A stretch of 64,000 nt of DNA from Acetilactobacillus jinshanensis_A (GTDB lineage Bacteria > Bacillota > Bacilli > Lactobacillales > Lactobacillaceae), in the NCBI GenBank assembly GCA_043289735.1, contig CP171343.1:682001-746000 (forward strand), read 5' to 3'. The notes under the pieces are model-generated. The model did no database searches, was not told the origin of the DNA, and saw only the letters and a list, made by a program, of their open reading frames with translations. How positions within the stretch are numbered: position 1 is the first letter of the stretch; each line of letters begins with the position of its first letter. The translations under genes were made by a program, and so were the position numbers. Shown here in pieces: positions 19,745 to 28,809 of the stretch.

Positions 19745-20329
19745 ATGACAATGGGAATTATTATTGCCATTATTGTAATTATTATCCTGGGCTGGATCGT
19801 TATTTATAACCGCTTAGTTCACGCCCAGACCGATACGGATAACGCTTGGAGCCAGATTGACGTTCAGCTTCAGCGTCGGAACGATTTGATCCCGAACTTA
19901 GTTTCCACCGTTAAGGGCTACGCTAATTACGAAAGCCAGACTTTACAGAAGGTTATTAAGTACCGGGGACAGATGGTTCACATTGACCCGAATCAGAGTA
20001 ATTCAGGGGCTAGTCGTCAGCAGATGATGAACGTCAGTAATCAGCTTTCCGGTGCTTTAAAGAGCTTATTTGCGGTAAGCGAACGTTATCCCGATCTAAA
20101 GGCTAACCAGGACTTTAAACAGTTAATGGGCGAATTGACCAATACCGAAAACAAGATTGCTTACGCCCGCCAGTTATATAACCAGGTTATCGCTCGTTAC
20201 GATGCGATGATCCGAACGTTCCCGAATAATTTAGTTGCGGGCAGTAAGTTTACCCATCGGGATTATTTAAAGGCACCCGAAAGTGCTAAAGCTGCCCCGA
20301 AGGTCAATTTTGGCGATTTTAAGAATTAA
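19745..20329 (+). CDS. lemA: LemA family protein
   Basis: A membrane-anchored coiled-coil protein. An N-terminal helix (IIAIIVIIILGWIVIYNRLV) is followed by the LemA core QIDVQLQRRNDLIPNLVSTV and KGYANYE, and the end GSKFTHRDYLKAPE. 194 residues, normal. ATG 19745 has GAGGTGATTTAAG. The lemA-htpX gene order is common in lactobacilli, where both are envelope-stress associated; the molecular role of LemA is not established. Confidence 0.92.
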   Translation: MTMGIIIAIIVIIILGWIVIYNRLVHAQTDTDNAWSQIDVQLQRRNDLIPNLVSTVKGYANYESQTLQKVIKYRGQMVHIDPNQSNSGASRQQMMNVSNQLSGALKSLFAVSERYPDLKANQDFKQLMGELTNTENKIAYARQLYNQVIARYDAMIRTFPNNLVAGSKFTHRDYLKAPESAKAAPKVNFGDFKN

Positions 20330-20349
20330 ACGATTTAAATACTAAGACT

Positions 20350-20382
20350 AGGCCGTAGTTCTCGCTACGGCTTTTCTTTTTA
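20350..20382 (+). terminator. Terminator between lemA and htpX
   Basis: GCCGTAG and CTACGGC pair around TTCTCG, followed by TTTTCTTTTTA. Placed only 20 bases before the htpX ribosome site, so htpX may get read-through or have its own start within this gap. Confidence 0.8.
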
Positions 20383-20394
20383 GGAAGTGATAAC

Positions 20395-21413
20395 GTGCTT
20401 TTTGATCAGATTCGATCTAATAAACGCAAAACGATTGCGATCATGGTCTGCTTTTTATTGATCGTGGATTTGTTCGGTGGCTTAATCGGCTGGTTTGTCG
20501 GTCGGTGTCTGGATAAGGTAAAACCGGGATGACCCAAGTGATTTTGAAAGCCTGCCTTTGGACGTTCGTGAATTGCGTGATCTACATCCTGATCATGATG
20601 AGTCAATCGATCAACGTTGTGATGGCGATGAATCATGGTTAGAAGATCAAGAGTCAGAAACAGGCACCGGTCCTATGGAACGCCGTGTCTAACATGGCGA
20701 TCGCGGCTAATCTACCGATGCCACGGGTCTTTGTAATTAACGATCCGTCGCCAAACGCCTTTTCAACCGGAAATAATCCTAAAAATTCAGCGATCGGTGC
20801 CACGACCGGTTTGTTAAAGATGATGGATCAATACGAAGTTGAAGGCGTCATCGGTCACGAAATGAGCCACATTAAGGATCATGATACCCAGGTTGAAACC
20901 GTCGGCGTCGCTTTGACGGCGTTCTTCGCTTTCATCGGCGGCTTTCTCTGGCGAATCACCTGGGACGCTAGCTGGTTCGACTGGGGTGATGACGACGATG
21001 ATGATGATGACGATAGTCACGGTGCTTTAATCGCTATCGGTCTTGGCTTAGCGGTCTTGAGTTGGATTTGTTCAGGCTTGAGTTATCTGGGACAGATGGC
21101 TTTGTCACGAAATCGTGAATATCTAGCTGACGCCGGAAGCGTTAATCTGACCCGTAATCCGGACGAGATTATTAGGGCGTTAAAGGCTTTAGAGCATCGG
21201 CCTTCGATGAAAGCGGCTAATCCTTCGAGCAACGCCTTATTTATCGTTAATCCGCATAAGCCGAAACACCATTGGTCAGTCGCGAATTTATTTGATACCC
21301 ATCCCCCGTTGGATAAGCGGATTGCGCGACTAGAACGGATGAAGTCTTCTCTTAGCGCAATTTCTCTTAAGATTAAAAATCTGTTTTTATTTAATTTTAT
21401 CAATATAAATTAA
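20395..21413 (+). CDS. htpX: HtpX membrane metalloprotease, frameshifted in N-terminal third
   Basis: Zinc protease that degrades damaged membrane proteins. GTG 20395 follows AGGAAGTGA. The first helix (ICFLLIVDLFGGLIGW-like) and a second hydrophobic stretch occur in different frames, with changes between 20530 and 20690. From SNMAIAANLPMPRVFVINDP onward it is open: GNNPKNSAIGATTGLL, the zinc site VIGHEMSHIKDHD and third ligand region NREYLADAGS. An unusual run of nine Asp, from GAT/GAC repeats at about 20988-21015, sits in a loop between helices. Confidence 0.82.
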
Positions 21414-21514
21414 CTTGATCTAAATTTAATTTATTTAATAATTATGTTGATAATAAAATAATTTTGAAGAGAAATATGAATCTGATTTTATTATGATGAA
21501 AACTTTAGATTAAA

Positions 21515-21832
21515 TTACTTAGTAATCTTTTTAATAAAATCGAGGGCCTTTTGCCGGCTGGGATTTTCACTGTCTAAACGAAATTCTTCGTCGTGCAAAG
21601 CTTCCATAACTTTACCGTTCAAAAATTTAACGATGGCGTTTCGCTTAGCAGAATCCAATGCAGCGACCATGGTTAAGAAGACGTTTAAGCTTTCGTATAA
21701 GCCGACATCATAATTCATGTGACGGCTGGTAAAGATCGGGCTTATTTTTGAATCTAAATGATGCTGATCTAGGTAGCCCTTAATAACTGTCATAAATTGA
21801 CTGCCGTTGGGTTCGGTTGGCTTTGCTTCCAT
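21515..21832 (-). CDS. Small soluble protein of unknown function
   Basis: 105 residues, helical, with FMTVIKGYLDQHHLDSKISP, DVGLYESLNVFLTMVAALDS and QKALDFIKKITK at the end. ATG 21832 has GGAGTGAGATTATAAT upstream. Intact frame, codon use like the neighbours. I recognise no family. It is followed by an AT-rich gap to htpX, which converges on it. Confidence 0.55.
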   Translation of the reverse strand: MEAKPTEPNGSQFMTVIKGYLDQHHLDSKISPIFTSRHMNYDVGLYESLNVFLTMVAALDSAKRNAIVKFLNGKVMEALHDEEFRLDSENPSRQKALDFIKKITK

Positions 21833-21959
21833 ATTATAATCTCACTCCTTCAGCTTTGATACTTTAATTATAACTGATTTGCGAAATTTTTCACAACTTA
21901 GGCATTTCCGGAAATACGATTAAAATAGCAATCCATAGTTCCCAGGTTTTAAAGATCTT

Positions 21960-23282
21960 TTAGCGATGATTATCATGCTTCTGGAGCCAGATGTAGCACG
22001 GGATTCCTAGAGCAAAGAGCCAGGATGCTAATAGCCAGTAATTTAACCCCGTGGCGTAAATAATCCAAAGGGAATATGCAGAAGCAACGGTCCCGATTAT
22101 AATATTACGAACGCGGTGAGCAGTGTGATCGCTAGTGACTGAATACTTAAGCTGATAAACCGCTGAAAAAGTATACGGGATCATTACGATCGAACTGGCG
22201 ATCGAATACATGAAATTATAGGCGCGGGGCGTAATGAGAAAACTGAACATAAAGATTTCCACGCAGATGTCGGTTACGATTAACGAATTAACGGGTGAAT
22301 GATGCTGATTGGTCTTACTGAAGAGCTTAGGAAACGTCCCGTGTTTGGCGGCCATGTACGGAACGTGGCCGGCGAACATGGTCCAATCTAAAAGGGCGCT
22401 GACTAAAGCAATAACGATGCCCAGGTTGATAATCACGGCGCCCCAAGGGCCGACGAGTCGTTTAAGAATCGATGCCATCGCCGGTTGGCGTAAATGTGAT
22501 AGCTGCAACCGGCTCATGACCCCGAACGAAAGTAAGGTCATGAGGAGATACAGCAGAATCATGGAACTGATCCCGAGAATGGTCGCTCGGCCGACGTCCT
22601 TTCGGTGCCGGGCTTTTCCGGAAAAGATCACGGCCCCTTCGATTCCCGTAAAGGTCCAGACCATGACTAACATGGTGCTTTTGACCTGGTGCATAACGTC
22701 ACCAAATTGAAACTGTCCAGATGGGGTATACCAGAAATCGTGTTCAAAAATATGAAGCTTAAACGATAGAAAAACGATAATTAGAAATAAGATAATCGGG
22801 ATGATTTTAGCGATGGTCACCATGATGTTAACGAATGACGCGGATTTAATGCCGTGAAGCGCCATAAAATGGCACCCCCACAGCATAACGGATCCTAAAA
22901 TAATCGAAGGGACGTTCTGACCGTCACCGAAGATCGGCAGGAAATAGCCTAGGGCACTCATGCAGAGGGTGATGTAGCCGACGTTGCCCAGCCAGGCTGA
23001 TAACCAGTAGCCCCAGGCGGCGTTGAAACCCATGTATTTACCAAAGCCCGCTTCCGCATAGCTATAGATTCCGGCGTTCAAATCGGGCCGCTTCATGACT
23101 AGATTTTGAAAACACAGCGCTAAACTGCCCATGCCGATTCCGGTTATTAGCCAGCTGATGGATACGGCACCGGCACCCGCACCGGTCGCAACGTCATGCA
23201 TGAGGTTGAAAATACCACCGGCAATGATGGAACCGATGACTAGACAGGTTAGTTCGGTCAATCCTAAACGATTGCTTTTCAT
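21960..23282 (-). CDS. Amino acid/polyamine antiporter (arginine-ornithine type, APC superfamily)
   Basis: A 12-helix antiporter. The first helix carries the APA-family loop GSIIAGGIFNLMHDVATGAG, then SYAEAGFGKYMGFNAAWGYW and FTGIEGAVIFSGKARHRKDV, the last a strong marker of the basic amino acid/polyamine antiporter branch. 440 residues; arginine-ornithine antiporters are about 470. ATG 23282 lies opposite nox. Arginine/ornithine exchange would fit arginine deiminase energy metabolism, but no arc genes are in the window, so the substrate is inferred. Confidence 0.88.
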   Translation of the reverse strand: MKSNRLGLTELTCLVIGSIIAGGIFNLMHDVATGAGAGAVSISWLITGIGMGSLALCFQNLVMKRPDLNAGIYSYAEAGFGKYMGFNAAWGYWLSAWLGNVGYITLCMSALGYFLPIFGDGQNVPSIILGSVMLWGCHFMALHGIKSASFVNIMVTIAKIIPIILFLIIVFLSFKLHIFEHDFWYTPSGQFQFGDVMHQVKSTMLVMVWTFTGIEGAVIFSGKARHRKDVGRATILGISSMILLYLLMTLLSFGVMSRLQLSHLRQPAMASILKRLVGPWGAVIINLGIVIALVSALLDWTMFAGHVPYMAAKHGTFPKLFSKTNQHHSPVNSLIVTDICVEIFMFSFLITPRAYNFMYSIASSIVMIPYTFSAVYQLKYSVTSDHTAHRVRNIIIGTVASAYSLWIIYATGLNYWLLASWLFALGIPCYIWLQKHDNHR

Positions 23283-23376
23283 TACAATGGGTATTAACGA
23301 GATGAATTTAAATTTGGTAAAATGATGACGAAGTTAGAATGATTTTAAATTAATTACCAAAAAGAGGGCCATTTTT

Positions 23377-24735
23377 ATGAAATTTATCGTGGTTGGATCA
23401 TCACACGGTGGCTTTGAAGCCGTTCGGCAAATTTTAATGAGTCAACCGGATGCTGATATTCAGTGGTACGAAAAGACTAACTTTATTTCCTTCCTGTCGT
23501 GTGGAATGCAGACCTATTTAGAAGGCATTGCTAAACACGTGGACGACATTAGCTACGCCACGCCTAAAGGAATGGAAAAGCAGGGCGTTCACGTTTTTGA
23601 ACAGCAGGAAGTAACCAAAGTTGATCCGAAAGCTCATAAGGTTCACGTCGTTAACCATAAAACCGGTCAAGAACGTGACGAATCTTATGACAAGTTAATC
23701 TTAAGCTGCGGTGCGGATCCGAATAAGTTACCCGTTCCCGGCAGTGATTTAAAGGGTATCTACGCCATGCGAGGCCGTGACTGGGCCATCCGTATTAAGA
23801 AAGCCACGGTTAATCCGGCCATTCATAACGTCGTCGTTATCGGCGGTGGCTACATCGGGATCGAAGCCGCCGAAGTCTTCGCTAAAGCCGGAATGCACGT
23901 TACTTTGATCGATCGTAACCAGCGTTTATTAGGTAACTATCTAGATTCTGAATTTACCGGAATCTTAACTAAAGAAATGGAAAGCCACAACGTTGACGTT
24001 GAAATGAAGCAGTCCGCCGCTAAGTTTATCGGTAAAAACGGTCACGTTAGCGCCGTTAAATCGGAAACCGGTCGGTATCCAGCTGATTTAGTTATTGAAT
24101 CCGCCGGTATTAAGCCTAATACTAAATGGCTAAAGGGCGTCGTTGATATGACGCCGCGCGGTTTAGTTAAAGTTAATGATTATATGCAGACCAGCCAGCC
24201 GGATATCTACTGTGTTGGTGATGCGACGACCGTTCGTTTTGCACCCACGGGTAAGAATTCTCGAATTGCTTTAGCCACTAACGCTCGTCGTGGCGGTCGC
24301 TTTGCCGTTATGAACGCTTTAGGTGCACATAAGAAGGTTCCGGCCGTTTCCGGTTCGAGTGCTTTACACGTCTTCAGTTACCGTTTTGCATCGACCGGAA
24401 TTAAGCAGGATACTGCTGCTCATTTCGGCGTTAACGCTAAATCGACCTTCGTAACTGATTTATACCGTCCACACTTCGTTCCGGATAAATCTGGTAACGC
24501 CAAGGTTTACTTTAAGTTGACCTACGATCCAAAGACGATGCGAATTTTAGGTGGCCAAGTTATGTCCAAGATGGACGAAACCGCTGATATCAACGTCATT
24601 TCGTTAGCTATTCAGCAGCATTTAACCGTTAACGATCTAGCCTACTGTGACTTCTTCTTCCAGCCGGGCTTTGACCGTCCGTGGAACGTATTGAACGTGG
24701 TTGCTCAAAAGGCCTTACGCGAAAACAATAAGTAA
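23377..24735 (+). CDS. nox: NADH oxidase-type flavoprotein, copy 1
   Basis: FAD and NADH-dependent reductase of the NADH oxidase/NADH peroxidase/CoA-disulfide reductase family; in lactic acid bacteria mostly water-forming NADH oxidase. FAD loop VVGSSHGGFEAV, redox Cys42 in SFLSCGM, NAD loop VIGGGYIGIEAAE, second FAD motif YCVGDA. 452 residues, intact. ATG 23377 has AGAGGGCC. The first glycine loop (GSSHGG) is unlike the second copy at 34386 (GCTHAG). Re-oxidises NADH, sparing the ethanol branch. Confidence 0.9.
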   Translation: MKFIVVGSSHGGFEAVRQILMSQPDADIQWYEKTNFISFLSCGMQTYLEGIAKHVDDISYATPKGMEKQGVHVFEQQEVTKVDPKAHKVHVVNHKTGQERDESYDKLILSCGADPNKLPVPGSDLKGIYAMRGRDWAIRIKKATVNPAIHNVVVIGGGYIGIEAAEVFAKAGMHVTLIDRNQRLLGNYLDSEFTGILTKEMESHNVDVEMKQSAAKFIGKNGHVSAVKSETGRYPADLVIESAGIKPNTKWLKGVVDMTPRGLVKVNDYMQTSQPDIYCVGDATTVRFAPTGKNSRIALATNARRGGRFAVMNALGAHKKVPAVSGSSALHVFSYRFASTGIKQDTAAHFGVNAKSTFVTDLYRPHFVPDKSGNAKVYFKLTYDPKTMRILGGQVMSKMDETADINVISLAIQQHLTVNDLAYCDFFFQPGFDRPWNVLNVVAQKALRENNK

Positions 24736-24830
24736 AGTAATGGATCACGGAACTTAAAGTAATCATTTTCAATTTCCTGTAATTATTTTTAATATTAATA
24801 ATATATTTTGAATAAATATCTGATATTTAT

Positions 24831-24903
24831 ATGTAATTAGCCCAGTTGGGAGAGCACCTGCTCTGCACGCAGGAGGTCATCGGTTCGAGCCCGATACGCT
24901 CCA
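24831..24903 (+). tRNA. tRNA-Ala (TGC) with replaced 5' acceptor strand
   Basis: D arm, anticodon arm (CCTGC-TCTGCAC-GCAGG, anticodon TGC), variable loop, T-arm ATCGGTTCGAGCCCGAT and 3' acceptor ACGCTCC are present. The 5' acceptor strand should be GGAGCGT, but the seven bases here are ATGTAAT and make almost no pairs. The D stem also has a mismatch. It is therefore probably a nonfunctional tRNA cut at its 5' end by recombination, or an assembly junction. Confidence 0.7.
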
Positions 24904-24953
24904 TATATTATAATATAAAATATGTTTATAAATCAATAATTACAAACAGAATG

Positions 24954-24980
24954 CGCCCGATGAATCATCGGGCGTCTTTA
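24954..24980 (+). terminator. Rho-independent terminator after tRNA-Ala
   Basis: CGCCCGATG pairs with CATCGGGCG around AAT, then TCTTTATT. It directly abuts the -35 box of the small RNA promoter at 24981, insulating the toxin-antitoxin locus. Confidence 0.85.
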
Positions 24981-25009
24981 TTGACATACTTAACCAGTTA
25001 GGATATATT
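24981..25009 (+). promoter_or_regulatory. Strong sigma-A promoter of the antisense RNA
   Basis: TTGACA, 17-base spacer, TATATT. Consensus -35 and near-consensus -10 with ideal spacing, giving a start near 25016. No open reading frame follows, only a short terminated transcript. Confidence 0.85.
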
Positions 25010-25015
25010 AAAAGT

Positions 25016-25081
25016 GCAGAGAGAAAAGATAAAATGTATGAATGTTTTTTACCTGTTGCCTTTTGGTAGCGGGTTTTTTTA
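25016..25081 (+). ncRNA. Antitoxin RNA of an Fst/par-like type I system
   Basis: About 66 bases from the predicted start to a terminator with a 10-bp stem (25051-25060 with 25065-25074, loop TTTT, then T-run). It carries the 12-base repeat AATGTATGAATG at 25033-25044. The same repeat recurs at 25218-25229, exactly opposite the toxin translation start on the other strand. The RNA can therefore pair with the toxin mRNA there, the known RNA II mode of par (pAD1). Size, converging orientation and repeat placement all fit. Confidence 0.75.
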
Positions 25082-25090
25082 CCAAAAAAC

Positions 25091-25111
25091 GGCGCGGTTA
25101 TTGGCCGCGCC
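25091..25111 (-). terminator. Toxin mRNA terminator
   Basis: GGCGCGG/CCGCGCC stem with a 7-base loop. Read on the reverse strand it is followed by GTTTTTTGG. It lies just after the toxin stop codon and 10 bases from the end of the antisense RNA, so the two transcripts converge head on. Confidence 0.8.
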
Positions 25112-25117
25112 TTAAAA

Positions 25118-25237
25118 TTAATTCTTATGGTTAGAATGGCGTTTGATCCAACTAGTAATTAGAAAATACGCTAGATTGGAAACTAAGCCCAAGACCGCAG
25201 AGAAAACAAGAGCTACTAATGTATGAATGCTGATCAC
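25118..25237 (-). CDS. Fst/Lpt-like membrane toxin peptide (type I TA)
   Basis: A 39-residue hydrophobic peptide ISIHTLVALVFSAVLGLVSN then LAYFLITSWIKRHSNHKN, with a helix and a charged tail, like Fst and the Lpt peptides of lactobacilli that damage the membrane. The ribosome site AGAGGTGATC is near perfect. The only conventional start is the GTG at 25237, which is inside that site; an ATT start at 25227 would be better spaced, or the native ATG has changed. The antisense repeat covers the start region, giving translation block as the likely control. Confidence 0.7.
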   Translation of the reverse strand: MISIHTLVALVFSAVLGLVSNLAYFLITSWIKRHSNHKN

Positions 25238-25460
25238 CTCTTTTGCTAATAAATAGCTGGGACAAAAGATGTAGCCCAACAAAATAAAATATCTGTTATT
25301 CTAGAGATGAAGTTCTAAACGGTTAATCACCGTAGCAAGTTCGTCACTTGCTGAAAAAGACGGGCGCTTTTAAGCGTCTTTCTTTTTACCATTAATTACT
25401 TAAGGATCTTTTTTTAATTATTAAGTATTCTTAATTTTGAAATACTTATTTTATCAAGGA

Positions 25461-25816
25461 TTACTTATTAGCGCTCTTTAAATAGTCCTTGATCTGACTC
25501 TGAAGACCGTCACAAAGCTTCTTTGACTGTGGGGTGAGAGTATTGATCGATGATGCGTATACCTTGTAAGTATCAATATAAGAAATCAATGCTTTGGCGT
25601 AATCGGCGTATCTAAATCCTGACGATCGCTCAGGTCTAACTTGCCGTTCTTTTGAATGGCATCGGCAATGTTAGCTAAATTAGTGATACCCGGGGTATCT
25701 AAATGCTTTTGGTCACCGGCACTGTTGCTTTTAACGTAATCCTGAACGTTCATGACCTTATTCATCAGTTTGATTTCCGGCTTGGAGAACGTGGCCACGT
25801 TACCAGAAATTTGCAT
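25461..25816 (-). pseudogene. Unknown protein, one frameshift
   Basis: About 118 residues when joined: MQISGNVATFSKPEIKLMNK, then NIADAIQKNGKLDLSDRQDL, a frame change near 25600, then YADYAKALISYIDTYKVYAS and LCDGLQSQIKDYLKSANK ending at 25461. ATG 25816 has AAGGAGGGATTCTC, a strong ribosome site. Soluble, helical. No family recognised. It lies directly after the pyruvate oxidase gene on the same strand. Confidence 0.5.
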
Positions 25817-25828
25817 GAGAATCCCTCC

Positions 25829-27260
25829 TTATGTAATTGGATTATAATCCAATTCGTATTTTCTCACGATTGGCGGGCCTTCGCAAATTGCTGAAGAAGT
25901 CCGGGCAGTGATTTTAACCCCCATGCCGTTCGCAATCATTTTAAAATTTTGACCGGTTAAACCGACCCCGAAATATTTCATCGAAAGGTTAGCTTGCTGG
26001 CTCTTGATGTAATTGGTGGAGTCGTTGGTGGTAACCACGTTAATGATGGGTAAGTGATATTTGCGTTCGGTTACTAAGTCCTGCATGACCATTGACAGGG
26101 CGCCGTCGCCAGCGATGCTGAAGACTTGACGTTTGGGATTGGCTAGCTTAGCGGCAATCGCACCGGGAATACTGCAGCCCATGGTGGCAAAGTGGGCCGA
26201 GAACAGCATCCGGTTATGCTTAGTAAACCTTAAATAACGAAAACTATTAACCGTATTATCACCAATGTCGACCGAAAAGACGGCGTCGGGATCAGCGATT
26301 CGGTTGATTTGATGATAGACCTGTGCAGCCAGATGGGGTTGCGATTGGATCGCTAGATGATGATTGGATCGGCCCAGATTCCTAAATCTAAAGAATGATG
26401 GTAGCCTAAACAATTCCGGCGACGGTCAATTTGAATAAATTTAAACGGATGCCGTTCGTAATAACGATGTGACAACGCGAATTCACTGCCTAAACTAATG
26501 ACTAGATCCGTGGTATCCATTATTTCGTTAGCTGCTTTGGAAGTGACGCGATTGCCCGTGCCTAAATCGGCAGCTTGGCCGGGGACTGAACCCTTGGCGG
26601 AACCGTCGATTAAGATGGGAACTTGAAATCCCTGAGACAGTTTAACTAGTTCCTTTCCGCCGTTGCCGATTTGTTTACCAATCTGAAAAATCGGTCGTCT
26701 CGATTTTTTAACCAGTGATAAAAATTGCTTAATGCTGAATCATATTGACGATCCGGAATTTTAACGAAGCCCAAATTATTCGGGATGATAACGACCGCCA
26801 CGCTTTGGAAATGATAAGCCGCCCGAACGGCCCGATCCACTACGTGGGGTAAACTTTGAGCGTTCATAACGACCCGATCATAACAAGCGACATCGCTAAA
26901 GATCGGGACTTCTGGAAATTCTTGAAAATAATCGTAGTTAAGATTATAGCTGTTGGTTTGGCCCACGATTGCCAGAACGGGGGCATGGTCTTCTTTCGCG
27001 TCGTATAACCCGTTTAGCAGATTGACGGCTCCCGGACCTGCGGAGCCAAAAGCAACGCCGATTCGGTGAGTTAGTTTGGCTTGGGCTGAGGCGGCAAGAG
27101 CGCCGACCTGTTCATGGCGGACTTGGATAAATCGGATCCGCTGCTGTTCATAATTTAAGGCGTTCATTAATGAATTTAGCGATCCGGCCGGGTAACCGAA
27201 AAGGTTTTTTACGTGCCACGCTTCCAAAACGTGAAGCATCGCGACGTCAGCCGGAATCAA
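25829..27260 (-). pseudogene. Pyruvate oxidase, broken by frameshifts and an IS at its 5' end
   Basis: Thiamine diphosphate/FAD enzyme converting pyruvate, phosphate and oxygen to acetyl phosphate, CO2 and hydrogen peroxide. N-terminal part has FIQVRHEQVGALAASAQAKL, AFGSAGPGAVNLLNGLYDAK and IVGQTNSYNLNYDYFQEFPE. C-terminal part has the ThDP motif GDGALSMVMQDLVTE with TNDSTNYIKSQQ. The middle (26410-26645) is in another frame. The original start is missing: the first codon available is TTG 27260, and the IS605-like copy begins within 12 bases, so translation signals were probably lost. Confidence 0.85.
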
Positions 27261-27344
27261 TTTATGAACTACTCGGTACTAAAGTACCGAGTTTCTAGCC
27301 CGGCACTTTCGTGCTGTTCTTGGGAACGCTAGTGCTTGTTCAAC

Positions 27345-28170
27345 ACACGAGTGTAGACGGGTATGCTGAATAGAGGTAGAGTTGTCAGCCATGGCTTGTT
27401 CCAAGCCTAAATGCAGAATATTAATCCTGGCATTCACATCTCTATCGTGTTTGATATTATAATAAGGGCATTCGAATACCGCAGGTATGACAAACTTGAG
27501 AAGTATAATCCTTATTAACTACTTCAAGATCTTGCCATACCAGTGACATTTATAAGCTAGCATGAAGCACAGGCAATCGCTCTAGCTAGATGATGATTGT
27601 GCTGCATATTAGAGGCCTTTAGGTCTTCGATCGCTATGAAATCGAAATGGCGTACTAACCAAGTTGTCAGCTTTTGCAAGTAGTCATTACGCTGATTACG
27701 AATATGACGAGTAATTTTAGCTACTCGTCTACGAGCCTTTTGATAGTTGCTATACTCATTTAAAGACTTGACATGATGGTTAGGCATCTGCTTTTGCAAA
27801 TGCTCATCATACCTAATTTGAGTACTGCTCCACGCCGCTTTGGCGTAATACTTGAAGTTGAACTTCATGCCATTACTTAAAATAGCTAGGTCGTCGAGTC
27901 CAACATCAATACCGACTACGTGATGAGTCTTTGGCAGTGNNCTTGGCTTTCCGTGACTTGTTTAATTTTACCAATTAACGGAGAATTCAAATAGGCTTTA
28001 ATATAACCTAGCTTGGAATACTGGAAGTCGTGTAAGACTGCTTATAATATTTCTTAGACTTAAACTTCGGAGCACCGCATAGGTGCTTGAATAGCCGTTG
28101 ATAAGTCTGATACAAGTGCCAAGTTCGCACTGCAGCGAACGGCTGTCAGAATACTTATTACACTTATATT
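27345..28170 (-). pseudogene. tnpB: TnpB, copy 2, degraded
   Basis: Contains a RuvC-like segment FIAIEDLKASNMQHNHHLAR and a DxRxRVNARINI-like end read in pieces, plus YDEHLQKQMPNHHVKSLNEY. The N-terminal start present in copy 1 (MIITKGIRAE) is absent. The CxxC zinc finger is partly deleted (27460-27490), a lesion not shared with copy 1. Not functional. Confidence 0.75.
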
Positions 28171-28237
28171 ATATCACATATGACTGGATTACATAATATA
28201 TAATAGTATAATTACCAGTATACAGAAGGTGATTCAT

Positions 28238-28594
28238 ATGTTAATTAAAGAACGGACCAATGTCCACAACCTCAATTATCATCTAGTTTGGGTTACTAAA
28301 TATCGCAGAATGGTCTTTATCAATAAGAATTTACGTCATGCTATGAAACGGAGGTTCTACCAGATCACGTTCATATGCTAGTTAGCTTTCCGCCAGATTA
28401 GCAGTGTCATCAGTTATCAAGACTTTTAAAGGACTGTCCGCAAGGATATGGTTCCAAAATTTTCCTAGCACTAAACATAAACTCTGGGGAGGACATTTAT
28501 GGTCGCCAACGTTCTACGCCGGAACAGTAGGCGATATGTCTAAGCATACCGTTAAAAAGTATATTGATAATCAGTTGATTAATTATAAACGGAT
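28238..28594 (+). pseudogene. tnpA: TnpA, copy 2, degraded
   Basis: ATG 28238 with AGAAGGTGATTCAT begins MLIKERTNVHNLNYHLVWVT and KYRRMVFINKNLRHAMKRR, longer than in copy 1, then a frame change, the HUH-type DHVHMLVSFPP, and the Tyr helix TVKKYIDNQLINYK. The internal deletion between the two halves is similar to copy 1. Confidence 0.8.
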
Positions 28595-28602
28595 GATTCT
28601 GA

Positions 28603-28809
28603 ATGGATATGGAAACGGTCAAAAAAGCAAAAAAGATTATTCGGGACGGCAACGTTCCGAATAAAAAATTTAAAACTCAGTGTCACCTTCGCAAATCAGC
28701 CATTTCAAAACTGAGGCATCACGAAATCTCCGTCCGCATGCTGGATTCGACGATCGTTGAAAAACTAGCTGATTTTTACGATAAGTGTAAAGAACACGGT
28801 AAATTATGA
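28603..28809 (+). CDS. Small basic protein of unknown function
   Basis: 68 residues: MDMETVKKAKKIIRDGNVPN, SAISKLRHHEISVRMLDST, ends ADFYDKCKEHGKL. Lys-rich, soluble. It starts just right of the truncated IS and overlaps the next gene by 4 bases (ATGA), which argues for a real, translationally coupled gene. The true start could lie in sequence lost to the IS. No family recognised. Confidence 0.45.
   Translation: MDMETVKKAKKIIRDGNVPNKKFKTQCHLRKSAISKLRHHEISVRMLDSTIVEKLADFYDKCKEHGKL

Larger units (their letters stand above)
27265..28594. mobile_element. IS605-like insertion sequence, copy 2 (right-truncated, inactive)
   Basis: Same divergent tnpB/tnpA organisation as copy 1. The left end repeats the ATGAACTACTCGG boundary and the hairpin at 27272-27291. 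The sequence follows copy 1 closely and diverges right after the tnpA codons for INYK near 28588, so the right hairpin is missing. Two undetermined bases lie at 27940-27941. The left boundary cuts the 5' end of the pyruvate oxidase gene. Confidence 0.8.

Noticed and set aside
22309..22710. A 133-codon forward frame inside the antiporter gene
   Set aside because: It is the antisense of a well-supported APC transporter and has Met/Arg/Pro-rich shadow composition.
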